DNA of 64,000 nt from Nonlabens xylanidelens (GCF_002934445.1 NZ_PTJE01000001.1:992001-1056000); one strand, 5' to 3'. Shown: positions 46,601 through 55,075, numbered from the stretch's first letter. The notes: generated by a model not told the origin, from the sequence alone. Numbers and translations: made by a program.

Positions 46601-47408
46601 GGCATTTTCTGAGATCGAACAAGACAAAAAAACAGTAGAAGAATTGCAAGTATGGTTATTGAAAAAGAAAAGAACCACACAATGGAAATCCACAAAAGCC
46701 ACTGCCGATGCTACCTATGCGCTGCTGCTACAAAATGGTAAATGGACAGATGTTGAGGTGAATAATAAAATCACTTGGGCAGGAAAACCACTACCAGAAG
46801 ATAAGTTGAGTAAAACAAATGTAGAAGCTGGAACAGGTTATTTTAAAATCTCGTTGAATAAGGAAGAGATCACAAATAAACACGCTACAGTAGAGGTGAA
46901 GAATAAAGGAGAAGTCACTGGTTATGGTGGTTTATACTGGCAGTATTTTGAAGATCTTGATAAAATCACAACAGATGATCAAGGAGCGTTATCAATAAAA
47001 AAGAGATTGTACAAAAAGGTGAGTAATAATTCTGGAGAAGAACTTAAAGAAATCACTTCTCAAGACGCGCTAGAAATAGGTGATTTAATAACGGTGCGAT
47101 TAGAGATCAAGTCTGCAAATGATATGGATTTTATACATTTAAAAGATATGCGTGCCAGTGGTTTTGAACCTGTAGATGTTATTTCAAAATATAAATGGCA
47201 AGATGGATTGGGTTATTATCAAAGTACAAAAGATGTTGCGACTCACTTTTTCTTTGATCATTTGAAAAAAGGAACTTATGTTTTTGAGTATGAAGTGCGA
47301 GCAAATAACGCAGGTAATTTTTCTAATGGTATAACCACTATAGAAAATATGTATGCGCCAGAATTCTCAGCGCATAGTGCTGGAGAGCGAGTATTTATAA
47401 AAGAATAA
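40662..47408 (+). CDS. Alpha-2-macroglobulin family protein with inserted SusC-type plug domain
   Basis: A 2248-residue exported protein with a signal peptide (1-20, ending SYAQ). Order seen: an N-terminal helical region, an MG1/MG2 region with IYRPGQTVYY near 596, further MG-type beta domains, a CarboxypepD_reg-like domain (about 1213-1300), a GldJ-like segment (1325-1361), a TonB-receptor plug (about 1363-1450, with LIIVDGVPVDE and IYGSRGANGVIIIST), then the A2M domain and a thioester domain with Cys1701-Ala-Glu-Gln1704. The plug sits where a bait region would lie. Bacterial macroglobulins trap proteases in the periplasm. Two palindromic repeats lie in frame (AFAKA). No PBP1C gene is adjacent. 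Confidence 0.9.
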   Translation: MRHFLIFILLVLGSNFQSYAQDYYTAKWENVEKLEVENRVEDARKIVRDIYKHAQRKKDDDQLVKTFLFRAKFNLIKEEKGQQLVLAELSGLIDRAKFPKKNVYHTIYAKLLNDYVSQNRWKLQRRTAGATVDENDFETWDIKKFYDVISTHHKLALKDKEALGKLPVSEFAAVLNARPLGRELRPTLLDLLAREALDFYKTGYYGITRPKETYVITDKNAFRSTDVLREIKRPKGDTVFSKYDVLQLYATLETLHKNKNDHGACVTILLERLDYEKSFLNANRELPVYKSIHEQLLATYKGKAVSTIVMYNLAQYHYEQSNYKDKSTRQADRDLAIAISKKAIEQFPDSYGAIKCSSLLSSIYAPSLRIQHQDQVMPNELHRGVIQYKNVNEASIHYIKVAHDFLSLKGNRDSLYRVTLKTAQKENRVALSKTIKLESAQDTYDHSYQYNVDGLDAATYLVVIETKSDNSQDIAASLMTVSQMSILNKRVGNTIAVQVLDKKTGKPLKNVKLELSQLNSNYTTTAITDRDGKAVLENSNGKNSRYTLKAVLGDDIVVNQVYFYYNRYYTKSDKKEEVEEESEVTVKSYTYLDRAIYRPGQTVYYKSILVANDGKTSFVVPNEEFFLTVYDANDEEIQEITATTNEYGSFHGEFTLPKETLTGQFYIEIDSDEDSDFWDNVYDFNDDYDNETKFQVEEYKRPRFKVDFKKVKESYAMNDSVVVTAFAKALLGSNITDANVHYKVTRSARLPWWRYSGYHSGDQVIVDSDDLETDEEFVTNNKGEYAIKFKAIADSTLVAKDLHPIYTYRIDAEVVDINGETRTASTSVRVGKQSIEVSLLNATTLSTDDNQVKVAVKNLNGELVEAQVELQIRQLKTPDHVIIPSGLPAAEFYQSDDKTYRDKFPYAELRESEKPADYKTAPIIFKKRMTIDSLTTVELPITKNWDNGNYVVYVKAVETGKSKSLDNEVDYVEEINKVEVWANKQLPVNPEIISHDLQIKDNVATVNYFTSMDGVYMNLITYDFKGLKKDEVIFLPKGKTTKKYKLKNADKNLLKFRYSVQKENKYTSNNFMAQGSQKAATVFNIETNTFRNKLYPGMEEEWSFTIKDQKGNGMNGEVLASMYDKSLDEFTVKNWDGFSFNTYESGYEPSFYSQVNYLNTSSTRLYLPYRQVQMPQLDFDQFKYFGLSFTGNINQYNNYKARIEVKYEKVKPIAGYITGRVTDTDGGLLGAVVSVKGSAENATTDFDGLYTIKASPEDTLVFTYSGYDTVEILVGNQNVISPLMDASLDTVVVTAYRTTTKSMSSVSSIIITSESADGINDFNTYRGDTYQRVIGPDGKISIVTANGIAYDTLSNGKVIQRLEGQVAGLTVQTATGQPGANALIQLRGISSINGNTEPLIIVDGVPVDEDFFKSLDVSQIKETAILKGDNATAIYGSRGANGVIIISTKAGVSANDLVLQEMSLNNVQIRKDLKETAFFLPELKTDKKGNLKFSFTSPEMLTQWKLRLFAHNKKAETAYLEKLVVTQKELSLIPNAPRFLRETDTIRFSTKIANLSDAKMEGIATLKLFNALTMQPIDQELKNTNALQNFSAEKGGNASVNWTFVIPVGTQAVTYRVIAKSDKFSDGEENTLPVLTNRMLVTESRSLWVRAGQTEEVVMDKLENNTSTTLENHQMTFEYTSNPSWYAIKSLPYLMEYEHECAEQTFSRYYANAMAAHILNSSPKVKEVFDSWAANGSSKSKLEQNEELKSVILAHTPWLRDAQSEEQKQQRLAVLFDLDKTAREKKKTLAKLEEKQGDSGGFPWFSGGNTNEYITRHIAAGIGHLNKLGVNDADRPQTDRMYKNAIAATDRAWVQRFNDYLKYSKNLKKYNFGSSYWHYQYARSFEPSVLDKKMNKVLEDGKKLAFAKAEKEFASQPLYTQLLMAITLHRNGEKKVAGKILEGLRQTAVVNKENGMYWKENTNSWYWYSSDIETQALAIEAFSEIEQDKKTVEELQVWLLKKKRTTQWKSTKATADATYALLLQNGKWTDVEVNNKITWAGKPLPEDKLSKTNVEAGTGYFKISLNKEEITNKHATVEVKNKGEVTGYGGLYWQYFEDLDKITTDDQGALSIKKRLYKKVSNNSGEELKEITSQDALEIGDLITVRLEIKSANDMDFIHLKDMRASGFEPVDVISKYKWQDGLGYYQSTKDVATHFFFDHLKKGTYVFEYEVRANNAGNFSNGITTIENMYAPEFSAHSAGERVFIKE
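42833..42848. repeat. Palindromic repeat (copy 10, in macroglobulin gene)
   Basis: A perfect 16-base palindrome containing the core, read as AFAKA in an MG-type domain. Confidence 0.9.
44634..44744 (+). other. Coding segment matching part of GldJ (residues 1325-1361)
   Basis: The encoded segment shares with GldJ residues 385-422 the pattern YRGxxYxR, then IGxDGxIxIV, and YDTLSNGKVI, with about 25 of 37 aligned residues identical by eye and a single one-residue gap. It lies between the CarboxypepD_reg-like domain and the plug. Confidence 0.85.
46374..46387. repeat. Palindromic repeat (copy 11, in macroglobulin gene)
   Basis: The 14-base core with a right GGA half-arm, read as AFAKA in the thioester-domain helices. 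Confidence 0.88.
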
Positions 47409-47430
47409 TTTGTTTAAACCCTATAATTTA

Positions 47431-47463
47431 AAGGTGCAGCAATATGTCTGCACCTTTTTTATT
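47431..47463 (+). terminator. Terminator after the macroglobulin gene
   Basis: AAAGGTGCAG pairs with CTGCACCTTT around an 8-base loop, followed by a T run. Confidence 0.9.
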
Positions 47464-47553
47464 GTTGATATATTAGAATGTAATTTATGATAGGATTGTA
47501 TAACGATTCCTTAAAACTTTAAGTATGTAAGATCGATGTGTTAAATTAGCTAC

Positions 47554-48498
47554 GTGAATAAGGAGCAGACATATCAATTAAATGCTGATAAGAGTTTTAG
47601 AACACTTATAGTTAAGGCTTTGAGTCTGTTTTCTAGTGTGCGACTTTATAATGTGACTATAGTGGCTATTGCACAATTGCTGGCTGCTATTTTTATTATT
47701 GCACCTAATCTGACTGTAAAATCCATTTTGTCAGATTATAAGTTATGGTTTATTGTACTAGCCAGTAGTGCTGCTATCGCAGGTGGTTATATTATCAACA
47801 ATTTTTATGACCGCGAGAAAGACTTAATTAATAGACCTCAAAAAACCTTGTTAGAAAACCAAATAAGCAGGTCTACTTTATGGTCGGTTTACTTTACGGT
47901 AAATGGTATTGCCTTTATTCTAGGTTGCATCGTTTCATGGCGTGCAGGTTTATTTTTTGCGTTGTACATTTTTGCAATGTGGTTGTATTCTCATAAACTT
48001 AAACGTGTTCTCTTTTTAGGTAATTTAATGGCAGCATTGCTTGCTGTGACTCCTTTTTTTGTATTATTTATGTATTACAAGAACTTTTATCCAGTGATAT
48101 TAGTACATGGTGGTTTTCTCTTTCTTATTATTGGTATGCGAGAATTAATTAAAGATTTAGAAAATTTAAGAGGAGATCTTGCTCAAAACTATAGAACGAT
48201 ACCAGTTGTTCTAGGTGAAAAAATGAGTAAGAAGTTTTATACATTACTTACATTTCTTACTATCGTACCTATCACCATATTAGTAGCTTATTATGAAATA
48301 GGTTACATGGAATATTATTTTACCTTGATAGTAGGAGCCTTATTGGTATGTTTACCATTGATATGGTCTTCTAGACGTAAAAGAGAATACTTGTTGATTC
48401 ATTTTATTCTCAAAATTATAATTGGTGCTGGAGTATTCTCGATATTATTGATCGATTTACCGGCAATTTTACAACGATTACAAACCATTTTTACCTAA
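47554..48498 (+). CDS. UbiA family prenyltransferase (GGGP/chlorophyll-synthase-like)
   Basis: A 314-residue membrane enzyme with eight to nine helices. The two Asp-rich motifs are NNFYDREKDLINRP and KDLENLRGDLAQNYRT, which bind prenyl diphosphate through magnesium. Flavobacterial members are often named geranylgeranylglycerol-phosphate geranylgeranyltransferase, but the acceptor is not shown by sequence. The start is a GTG. The stop overlaps the nitrilase start by one base, so the two are co-translated. Use of an isoprenoid fits the nearby GHMP kinase and the mevalonate genes. Confidence 0.85.
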   Translation: MNKEQTYQLNADKSFRTLIVKALSLFSSVRLYNVTIVAIAQLLAAIFIIAPNLTVKSILSDYKLWFIVLASSAAIAGGYIINNFYDREKDLINRPQKTLLENQISRSTLWSVYFTVNGIAFILGCIVSWRAGLFFALYIFAMWLYSHKLKRVLFLGNLMAALLAVTPFFVLFMYYKNFYPVILVHGGFLFLIIGMRELIKDLENLRGDLAQNYRTIPVVLGEKMSKKFYTLLTFLTIVPITILVAYYEIGYMEYYFTLIVGALLVCLPLIWSSRRKREYLLIHFILKIIIGAGVFSILLIDLPAILQRLQTIFT

Positions 48499-49451
48499 TG
48501 AAAAATTCAAAAATAAAAGTAGCCCTTGCTCAAATATCACCAGTGTGGTTGGATAAAAAAGCGACATTAGAAAAGATTATGTCTACGCTGCAAGAAGCGG
48601 TTAATGAAAAGGCAGAACTGGTTGTTTTTGGAGAAGGTTTATTGCCTGGTTATCCATTTTGGCTTGCTCTTATGGATGGCGCTGCGTGGAATAAGGATGC
48701 AGTAAAAGAGTTGCATAGACATTACGCTCTCAATGCAGTTAGTATAGAAAATGGAGATTTAGATGATATTTGCGCTTTCGCGAAAGCGGAACACATATCC
48801 ATCTATATAGGTATAATAGAACGACCAGAAGATCGAGGTGGGCATAGTCTGTATGCGAGCATGGTTTACATAGATCAAAATGGAATTATTCAAAGTGTAC
48901 ATAGAAAATTACAACCTACCTATGATGAGAGATTAACCTGGTCTCCAGGAGATGGAAATGGCCTGGTAACGCATAAATTAAAGGACTTTACAGTTAGTGG
49001 TTTAAACTGTTGGGAGAACTGGATGCCGTTGCCACGTGCTGCGATGTATGCACAAGGAACAAATTTACATGTAGCTTGCTGGCCAGGAAGCGATCATAAT
49101 ACAAAAGATATTACTAGATTTATCGCTCGAGAGGGACGTTGTTATGTTTTATCAGTTTCTAGTATGATGTTTAAGGAAGATTTTCCTGAAGGAACACCAC
49201 ACTTAGAAGAGTTACTTAATAATGCACCTGCTGTACTGGCTAATGGTGGTAGCGCTATTGCTGGACCGGATGGAGAGTGGATTATAGAACCGCAAATAGG
49301 TAAAGAAGAAATTATCTATGCGACGTTAGATTATAACAGAGTGCTAGAAGAGCGTCAAAATTTTGATGCCGTAGGACATTATTCTCGTCCAGATGTAACC
49401 CAGCTACATGTGAATAGAGAACGACAAAGTACAGTAAAGTTTACTAATTAA
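48498..49451 (+). CDS. Nitrilase (carbon-nitrogen hydrolase)
   Basis: A 317-residue nitrilase-superfamily enzyme with the triad Glu46 (VFGEGLLPGYPFW), Lys137 (VHRKLQPTYDE) and Cys171 (GLNCWENWMPLPR). The CWEN(W/Y)MPL motif and the LPGYPFW stretch are those of true nitrilases, which convert nitriles to acids and ammonia; the physiological substrate is unknown. It is translationally coupled to the UbiA gene and lies 21 bases before the GYDIA kinase. An in-frame palindromic repeat reads AFAKA. Confidence 0.9.
   Translation: MKNSKIKVALAQISPVWLDKKATLEKIMSTLQEAVNEKAELVVFGEGLLPGYPFWLALMDGAAWNKDAVKELHRHYALNAVSIENGDLDDICAFAKAEHISIYIGIIERPEDRGGHSLYASMVYIDQNGIIQSVHRKLQPTYDERLTWSPGDGNGLVTHKLKDFTVSGLNCWENWMPLPRAAMYAQGTNLHVACWPGSDHNTKDITRFIAREGRCYVLSVSSMMFKEDFPEGTPHLEELLNNAPAVLANGGSAIAGPDGEWIIEPQIGKEEIIYATLDYNRVLEERQNFDAVGHYSRPDVTQLHVNRERQSTVKFTN
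48773..48788. repeat. Palindromic repeat (copy 12, in nitrilase)
   Basis: A perfect 16-base palindrome with a right GGAA half-arm, read as AFAKA. Confidence 0.9.
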
Positions 49452-49472
49452 TAAGGATTTAAATAAAGTAAT

Positions 49473-50390
49473 TTGAAAGTTAAAAAGCAATTTAAAGCTC
49501 ATGGTAAGTTTTTAATCACTGGAGAGTATGCTGTTTTAGATAACGTTCCTGCACTGGCTATTCCTTTAAAACTGAACCAATATCTAGAGATTACTTATCG
49601 CGATGATCAAGAAATTACGTGGAGCAGTTATAATAATGATGGAGAGCTGTGGTTTCATGTAAAGACTAATGTAAATGATCTTTATTCTGACTGTGTCAAT
49701 TGTGATAATCCTATCACTTTTAAATTAAGTGAGATTTTAAATACGGCCTTGCATCTTACTTCAAATAACTCTTTGAGAGGTTTTGATGTGGTAATGAAAT
49801 TAGATTTTGACAGAGAGTCGGGCATGGGAACCAGTTCTACCTTAATATGTCTCATATCTCAATGGTTGGGCTGTGACCCTTATCAATTGCAGTTTAAGTG
49901 TTTTGGCGGCAGCGGTTATGATATTGCCTGTGCACAAGCAAATAGTGCTGTCGTATATAATTATAATGATGGAGAACCTATTGCTCAAGAAGTGGACTTT
50001 ACTCCTTCCATAAAGAATCAAATATTCTTTGTTTACCTCAATCGCAAACAAAACAGTCGCGATTCTATCGCACAGTTTAATGTAGACTTACTTACCGAAG
50101 ATCTTAGACTTGAATTATCAAATATGCCAGAGTTGTTTTTAGAGGCTTCTAACGACATTTCTAAATTTAATAGAGCAATGACTAGGCATGAAGAAATTAT
50201 AGCGAGCCTGATAGGTATGAGGCCTGTTAAAGAGCAATTGTTTTCAGATTTTAATGGCGCTATTAAATCATTAGGCGGTTGGGGTGGTGACTTTATCATG
50301 GCAACAGGTGATGCTGCAGCGCGTCAGTATTTTATAAATAAAGGATATGCTACGATTCATGAATGGGATGATGTGGTACTAAATTCCTAG
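49473..50390 (+). CDS. GYDIA-type GHMP kinase
   Basis: A 305-residue small-molecule kinase of the GHMP superfamily. It has FKAHGKFLITGEYAVLDNVP at the N-terminus, the ATP loop SGMGTSSTLICL, and the FGGSGYDIACAQ segment that gives the GYDIA family its name. The start is a TTG, as no ATG precedes the conserved N-terminus. Members are found only in Bacteroidota and no substrate is established. Given mvaD and mevalonate kinase at 12.6-14.6 kb, the missing phosphomevalonate kinase step is an attractive candidate. It is the last clear member of the UbiA-nitrilase operon. Confidence 0.88.
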   Translation: MKVKKQFKAHGKFLITGEYAVLDNVPALAIPLKLNQYLEITYRDDQEITWSSYNNDGELWFHVKTNVNDLYSDCVNCDNPITFKLSEILNTALHLTSNNSLRGFDVVMKLDFDRESGMGTSSTLICLISQWLGCDPYQLQFKCFGGSGYDIACAQANSAVVYNYNDGEPIAQEVDFTPSIKNQIFFVYLNRKQNSRDSIAQFNVDLLTEDLRLELSNMPELFLEASNDISKFNRAMTRHEEIIASLIGMRPVKEQLFSDFNGAIKSLGGWGGDFIMATGDAAARQYFINKGYATIHEWDDVVLNS

Positions 50391-50427
50391 ATTTTTCGTT
50401 TCTTGGTTGTCTTAAAAACTACAGCCT

Positions 50428-51429
50428 ATGAAACTATTAATTCTCTTTACGTTACTAGCAGCGCAATTGTGTGTTGCCCAAGTTCATTTTAAAATCGTTA
50501 ATTCTGAAACCAAGGAAGCACTAGTAAATATACCGGTGCGATTTGGTGAGAAAAATGGCATGTATTCAAATGCACAAGGAGAAGTAACTATTCCTGATGG
50601 ATTTGAAGTGCAACAAATAACAATAGCTGCATTAGGGTATAAACCTTATACGGCTGAGGTTGCTATCATTCAAAATACTACTGTTTCTTTAAAACCACTA
50701 ACTTATCATTTACCAGAGGTAGTGTTAAGAGGTGAGCCTAAAAAGGTGAAAACCTTTAAACAAAAAGCGATAAGAAGTAATAGTGTATTTGATAGTCACT
50801 GGCAATATCATGGCGTGGAGTATGGTGTTTTTATACCTAATAATCATGATAATGCAGATATGCAGCTATTGGAGCTAACTATTCCTTTTATTTCTAAACG
50901 ACGAGATTGGAAAAAAGAAAATGAAGATTATAAAAAAGATTCTACTAATGTGAGAGTAAGAACACTTAAAAACGATTTTCAATACCTATACCGTATTAGT
51001 TTTTATCACATGAATCAGGATTCTACTTTTAGTAGGTTATCTATACCACCCAAGGAGTTAATCGTTTCAGATGAAAATCGCAAACTTAAAATGGATCTAG
51101 AAAAAGACCAAGTATGGGCAGATCATTCTGGTTTATTAATAGGATTGCACAATTTAGGTCCTTGTGATGATAAAGGAATTTTACTATCTATTCCCAGATT
51201 TGGTAAAGAGCGAATAGGTCCTAATGGAAAGATGTATAAGCCAATTAACAATCGTGAGAATGTACCGCATATAGGTGTTACAACTAAAAGAAAAGGAGAT
51301 TTAGTAGATTATATAAACTGGCATTTTAAAGAAAATAGTAAATGGGAACCGATGAGGTTTTTAGGTGGTACGCCAGAAAAAACCAGACGTTTAAGCTTAG
51401 GTTACAAGTTAAAAGTAATTACGTATTAA
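50428..51429 (+). CDS. Secreted CarboxypepD_reg-like protein
   Basis: A 333-residue protein with a signal peptide (1-17, ending CVAQ). Residues 18-95 form a CarboxypepD_reg-like beta domain (VHFKIVNSETKEALVNIPVRF, ITIAALGYKPYTAE). The remainder (about 105-333) resembles DUF-type extensions seen in flavobacterial surface proteins, with alternating charged strands. It is 37 bases after the GYDIA kinase. A function in surface assembly is only guessed. Confidence 0.8.
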   Translation: MKLLILFTLLAAQLCVAQVHFKIVNSETKEALVNIPVRFGEKNGMYSNAQGEVTIPDGFEVQQITIAALGYKPYTAEVAIIQNTTVSLKPLTYHLPEVVLRGEPKKVKTFKQKAIRSNSVFDSHWQYHGVEYGVFIPNNHDNADMQLLELTIPFISKRRDWKKENEDYKKDSTNVRVRTLKNDFQYLYRISFYHMNQDSTFSRLSIPPKELIVSDENRKLKMDLEKDQVWADHSGLLIGLHNLGPCDDKGILLSIPRFGKERIGPNGKMYKPINNRENVPHIGVTTKRKGDLVDYINWHFKENSKWEPMRFLGGTPEKTRRLSLGYKLKVITY

Positions 51430-51434
51430 AAACA

Positions 51435-51462
51435 AAAACGCCGCTCTTAAGAGTGGCGTTTT
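51435..51462. terminator. Bidirectional terminator
   Basis: A long near-perfect stem (ACGCCGCTCTT pairing with AAGAGTGGCGT, one G-T pair) flanked by A and T runs, between convergent genes. Confidence 0.88.
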
Positions 51463-51485
51463 AAATAGTATATAAAATCTAATTC

Positions 51486-53597
51486 TTAGTAGAATACAGA
51501 TCTGTTATCTTCTATTTCTACTGATTTCTTTAAAGCTTCAACTAACTTAGAAGTAGATTGATTTGCAGCCTGTGTTGCAAGCGTATTTGCGTTTGCAGAG
51601 TAGTTCTGTAAATCTGGAGCAGTTTCTATAGATGTAAGTTTGATTACAAAGACACCGTTTTCTCCAGCAATAGGCTTAGACGTTGCTCCTTGTGCAAGAC
51701 CAAAAGCTGTCCCTACCACTAGAGGCTCTTCACCTACACCTGTAATAGTTGGGTTTTTACGGTTAACAGCACCTGCTATTTTAGAAGTTTGACCTTGGTT
51801 TTTTGCAATCTCAGCTACATCAGTTGCTTTGATTTTATCCATGATCATTTTTGCTTTCTTCTCTTTTCTTAAGATAGGAGAAACTTTTGCACTAGCTTCT
51901 TCACTAGACATGTTTCCTGCTTCACTCATTTTGTTAAGTTTTACAACTACATAACCTTGAGAAGTTTCAAAACGCTCTATGTCGCCTACAGAACGATCTT
52001 CATTAAACGCCCATTTTACAATACTTCTATTTTGACCTACCACTGGCAGTGTCTCATCTAGAGGTTTAAGATTTTTAACTGGTGTAGTAGTAACTGCATT
52101 TTCTTTGGCAAGAGCAGTAAAGTCACCGCTTTTTGCAGACTTCTGGAATTTTACAGTTTTAGTAAATAATTCTTTTCCAGTTTGCTTAGATGCAAGAACT
52201 TTTTTTGCAACTGTAGCTATTTTAACGGCTGGCTTAGGAGCAGCAACATCATCTATTCTAATAATGTGGTAACCGAAAGAAGACTCTGCAATACCTACAG
52301 TACCATTTTCGTTCTCATATAAGAATTTAGTAAATCCTGGAGCAAAGTTTCTTGCGTTACCAGAGTATACTACCCATCCTATATCTTGTCCGTTTGCTAC
52401 CTCTTTGTTTTCTTTAAAGTATTCAAATTTAGAATCAAATCTAGTTTTGCTTTGACCTATTAAATTAAAGATACTATCTGCAGTTGCTTTAGCCTCTTCT
52501 TTAGTTTGAGTAATGTTAGCAGCAGCTCTTTGTGCACCAGCATATGCTATTAAAATGTGTCTGTTTTGTACACTATCGTTAATAGTTTTCTTATCCTCAA
52601 CTAGAGATAATTTTAAATATTCTCCGTCTTCATAAGGACCATAAGTTTTACCTTCTTCAACACCTGCAATTGCTTTAGCATTAGCAGACAGGTTAGAAGT
52701 CATTACATAACGGTCGTTATATGGTAGTTCACTATTTTGAGATACAAATGCTTCAAGGTCTGTTGCATCTGTAAAAGCAGGTACCGTATAGTCTTCTTTA
52801 GTACTCAAGTTACGTAACGTTTGTGTAGTTAGCAATTTGTTTAAGTCTGCTTTAAGTGCATCTCTGTCTGATTGAGAAGCTTTATCTTCAAAAAGAACAA
52901 ATTCTATATCGCGTTGTGCGTCTACTTTAAATTGTTCTTTGTGTTTACTTACGTAAGAATCGATTTCAGATTTAGAAACGTCTACCGCACTGTCAGATAT
53001 AGTTGAGTAAGGGATGTTTACAAAACTAAAAGAACGGTTATCGTTCTCCATTCTGTATTCCATCTCACCATCTACATTTGTAGCAATAAGACCAGACTTT
53101 AAAAGGTTAAAGAATAATTCTTGTTTTGCACCAGTTGCAGTACCGGCTACATAATCATTCCATGCTGCAGGATTAGTAGTTTTGATACCGTCTACAAAAG
53201 TTTTGAATTCTGCTTCAGAAAAACTACCATCTTCATTAAGAAATTGTGGGTTTGATCTATAAGCATCCTTTACTTGGTCAGCAACTTTCTTATCTGTTAC
53301 TCTTATTCCAGTTGCTTTGATTTGTTGATCTAGAATTGCATTTCTTACTTCTGCATCCCATACAGAATTTACAGCCTGTACTTGAGAGAAGTTTGCACCT
53401 CTATTTTGAGAAGCATTTTCTACTTTTCTCGCAAAACTCTCACGGTTAATTTCTGTATCTCCTACATAACCTATCGCATCAGCTTGTTTTTGTCCATTTG
53501 ATGTAAGAACACCTTGAATAATAAATGCAAATAAAGCCAGTGCAATTACTAAAATCAGAATAACTCCTTGATTTCTAATTTTACCTAATATCGCCAT
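51486..53597 (-). CDS. PpiD/SurA-like peptidylprolyl isomerase
   Basis: A 703-residue periplasmic chaperone with a single N-terminal membrane helix (about 12-31), a SurA_N-like helical region (about 35-190), and a parvulin-type rotamase domain near 345-450 (NRHILIAYAG, FGYHIIRIDD). A second region with a similar fold may follow at 480-690. It helps outer-membrane proteins fold. It is the last gene of the minus-strand envelope block and follows a gap of 206 bases containing a palindromic repeat. Confidence 0.92.
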   Translation of the reverse strand: MAILGKIRNQGVILILVIALALFAFIIQGVLTSNGQKQADAIGYVGDTEINRESFARKVENASQNRGANFSQVQAVNSVWDAEVRNAILDQQIKATGIRVTDKKVADQVKDAYRSNPQFLNEDGSFSEAEFKTFVDGIKTTNPAAWNDYVAGTATGAKQELFFNLLKSGLIATNVDGEMEYRMENDNRSFSFVNIPYSTISDSAVDVSKSEIDSYVSKHKEQFKVDAQRDIEFVLFEDKASQSDRDALKADLNKLLTTQTLRNLSTKEDYTVPAFTDATDLEAFVSQNSELPYNDRYVMTSNLSANAKAIAGVEEGKTYGPYEDGEYLKLSLVEDKKTINDSVQNRHILIAYAGAQRAAANITQTKEEAKATADSIFNLIGQSKTRFDSKFEYFKENKEVANGQDIGWVVYSGNARNFAPGFTKFLYENENGTVGIAESSFGYHIIRIDDVAAPKPAVKIATVAKKVLASKQTGKELFTKTVKFQKSAKSGDFTALAKENAVTTTPVKNLKPLDETLPVVGQNRSIVKWAFNEDRSVGDIERFETSQGYVVVKLNKMSEAGNMSSEEASAKVSPILRKEKKAKMIMDKIKATDVAEIAKNQGQTSKIAGAVNRKNPTITGVGEEPLVVGTAFGLAQGATSKPIAGENGVFVIKLTSIETAPDLQNYSANANTLATQAANQSTSKLVEALKKSVEIEDNRSVFY

Positions 53598-53721
53598 TGT
53601 TGTTAGTTTATTTTTTGATAGGGGCGAAAATAGTGTTTTCCGCCTAATAATTAAAGTATCATGTTGTTTTAAAAAGAGCTTTTTATCTATAAATTAGAAT
53701 AGAGTAGAAGTAATGGTTTGG

Positions 53722-53745
53722 ATTCCGCTTTCGCGAAAGCGGAAT
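53722..53745. repeat. Palindromic repeat (copy 13, intergenic, longest)
   Basis: A perfect 24-base palindrome, the longest in the window (core plus ATTCC and GGAAT arms). It lies between the CBS/CorC gene and the PPIase gene. Confidence 0.92.
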
Positions 53746-53803
53746 TATTTTCCATCCCATTATCTTAGTTCTAATAAAATGGTGATAAATAAAGGTGGTG
53801 CGA

Positions 53804-55075
53804 TTATTCTTTTTCTCCTAAGGTAAGAAGTACGAGGTCTATTTTATTGTCAGATTTTTCTAAGATCTCATAAGTATTCCCATTGATAATTACGATGTCA
53901 CCTTCTTCTGGAATTCCGGCAGTTTCATTAACGATAAGTCCACCTAAGGTTTCGTATTGATCACTCTCAGGCAAGTCTAGTTTGTAGTTTTCATTAATTT
54001 GATCTACCTCTAGACGGGCGCTTAGCTTGTACTCGGTATCGCTTATTTGTGAGTCTATCAACTGGTCAGAATCGTGCTCGTCTTCTATCTCTCCAAATAA
54101 CTCTTCGATTATATCCTCTACAGTTATTAGGCCGCTCGTCCCTCCATATTCATCGAGTACGATAGCGATGCTTTTATGGCGTTTTATGAGTAGATTTAAA
54201 ACATCTTTGGCAAGCATAGTTTCTGGTACATTTACAACTTTGCGTTTAACGTCCTTTATGCTTTCTGGCGATTTAAAAAGGTCAAAACTATGTACATAAC
54301 CAGTAATGTCGTCTATGGTGTCCTCGTGTATTAATATTTTAGATAAACCAGATGCTACAAACTTCTTGTTCAAATCTTTAATATCAGTCTCTTGATGTAG
54401 GGCTACAATTTCTGTTCTAGGTACCATTACTTCTCTAGCCTTAAGACCACCAAAGTCTAAAGCGTTTTGAAATATTTGTATCTCTGTATCTATATCTTCT
54501 TGCACCTGGACGCTCTCCATTTGCTCTGTGATGTAATTACCTAATTCTAATTTTGAGAAAGTAAGTTGCAATGCGTCACCATCTGATTTAAAAAATGCTT
54601 TGAGAATAAAGTCAGATATTAAGATGCAAAACCATGAAACAGGCCAGAATAAAAGATAAAAAATATAAGCTGGTATGGCAAAAAACTTGAGTAACTCGTT
54701 AGAGTATATTTGAAAGAATACTTTAGGTAGAAACTCTGCAGTAAGAAGGATAATAAGTGTAGTGAGTACGGTCTGGGTAAGAAGGTTGTTGAGCGTGCTC
54801 GCATATTGTGGATATGCATTTACTAGAATATCACTCATTAAAGTCTCCATGGCAAAGCCGTAAATAACCAGCGAGATGCTATTACCTATAAGCATGGTGA
54901 TAATGAACTTAGATGGTTGTACGGTAAGGTTACGTAATACGCGACCTATGAAATCGTTTTGACGTTTTTCTAGTTCTATGTGTATCTTGTTAGAAGATAC
55001 ATAGGCAATTTCCATTCCTGAGAAAAAAGCACTCAGCAATAGCATTAATACGATAATAAGTATCTGTACGAGCAT
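53804..55075 (-). CDS. CNNM/CorC-type membrane protein with CBS domains
   Basis: A 423-residue protein with an N-terminal DUF21/CNNM membrane domain (four helices over about 1-160), two CBS domains (about 200-320, [18 protein letters not shown] and [18 protein letters not shown]) and a C-terminal CorC_HlyC domain. Members act in metal ion (Mg/Co) handling or in gliding (GldE); this one is not specifically identified. Its start overlaps the small membrane-protein gene by one base. Confidence 0.92.
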   Translation of the reverse strand: MLVQILIIVLMLLLSAFFSGMEIAYVSSNKIHIELEKRQNDFIGRVLRNLTVQPSKFIITMLIGNSISLVIYGFAMETLMSDILVNAYPQYASTLNNLLTQTVLTTLIILLTAEFLPKVFFQIYSNELLKFFAIPAYIFYLLFWPVSWFCILISDFILKAFFKSDGDALQLTFSKLELGNYITEQMESVQVQEDIDTEIQIFQNALDFGGLKAREVMVPRTEIVALHQETDIKDLNKKFVASGLSKILIHEDTIDDITGYVHSFDLFKSPESIKDVKRKVVNVPETMLAKDVLNLLIKRHKSIAIVLDEYGGTSGLITVEDIIEELFGEIEDEHDSDQLIDSQISDTEYKLSARLEVDQINENYKLDLPESDQYETLGGLIVNETAGIPEEGDIVIINGNTYEILEKSDNKIDLVLLTLGEKE

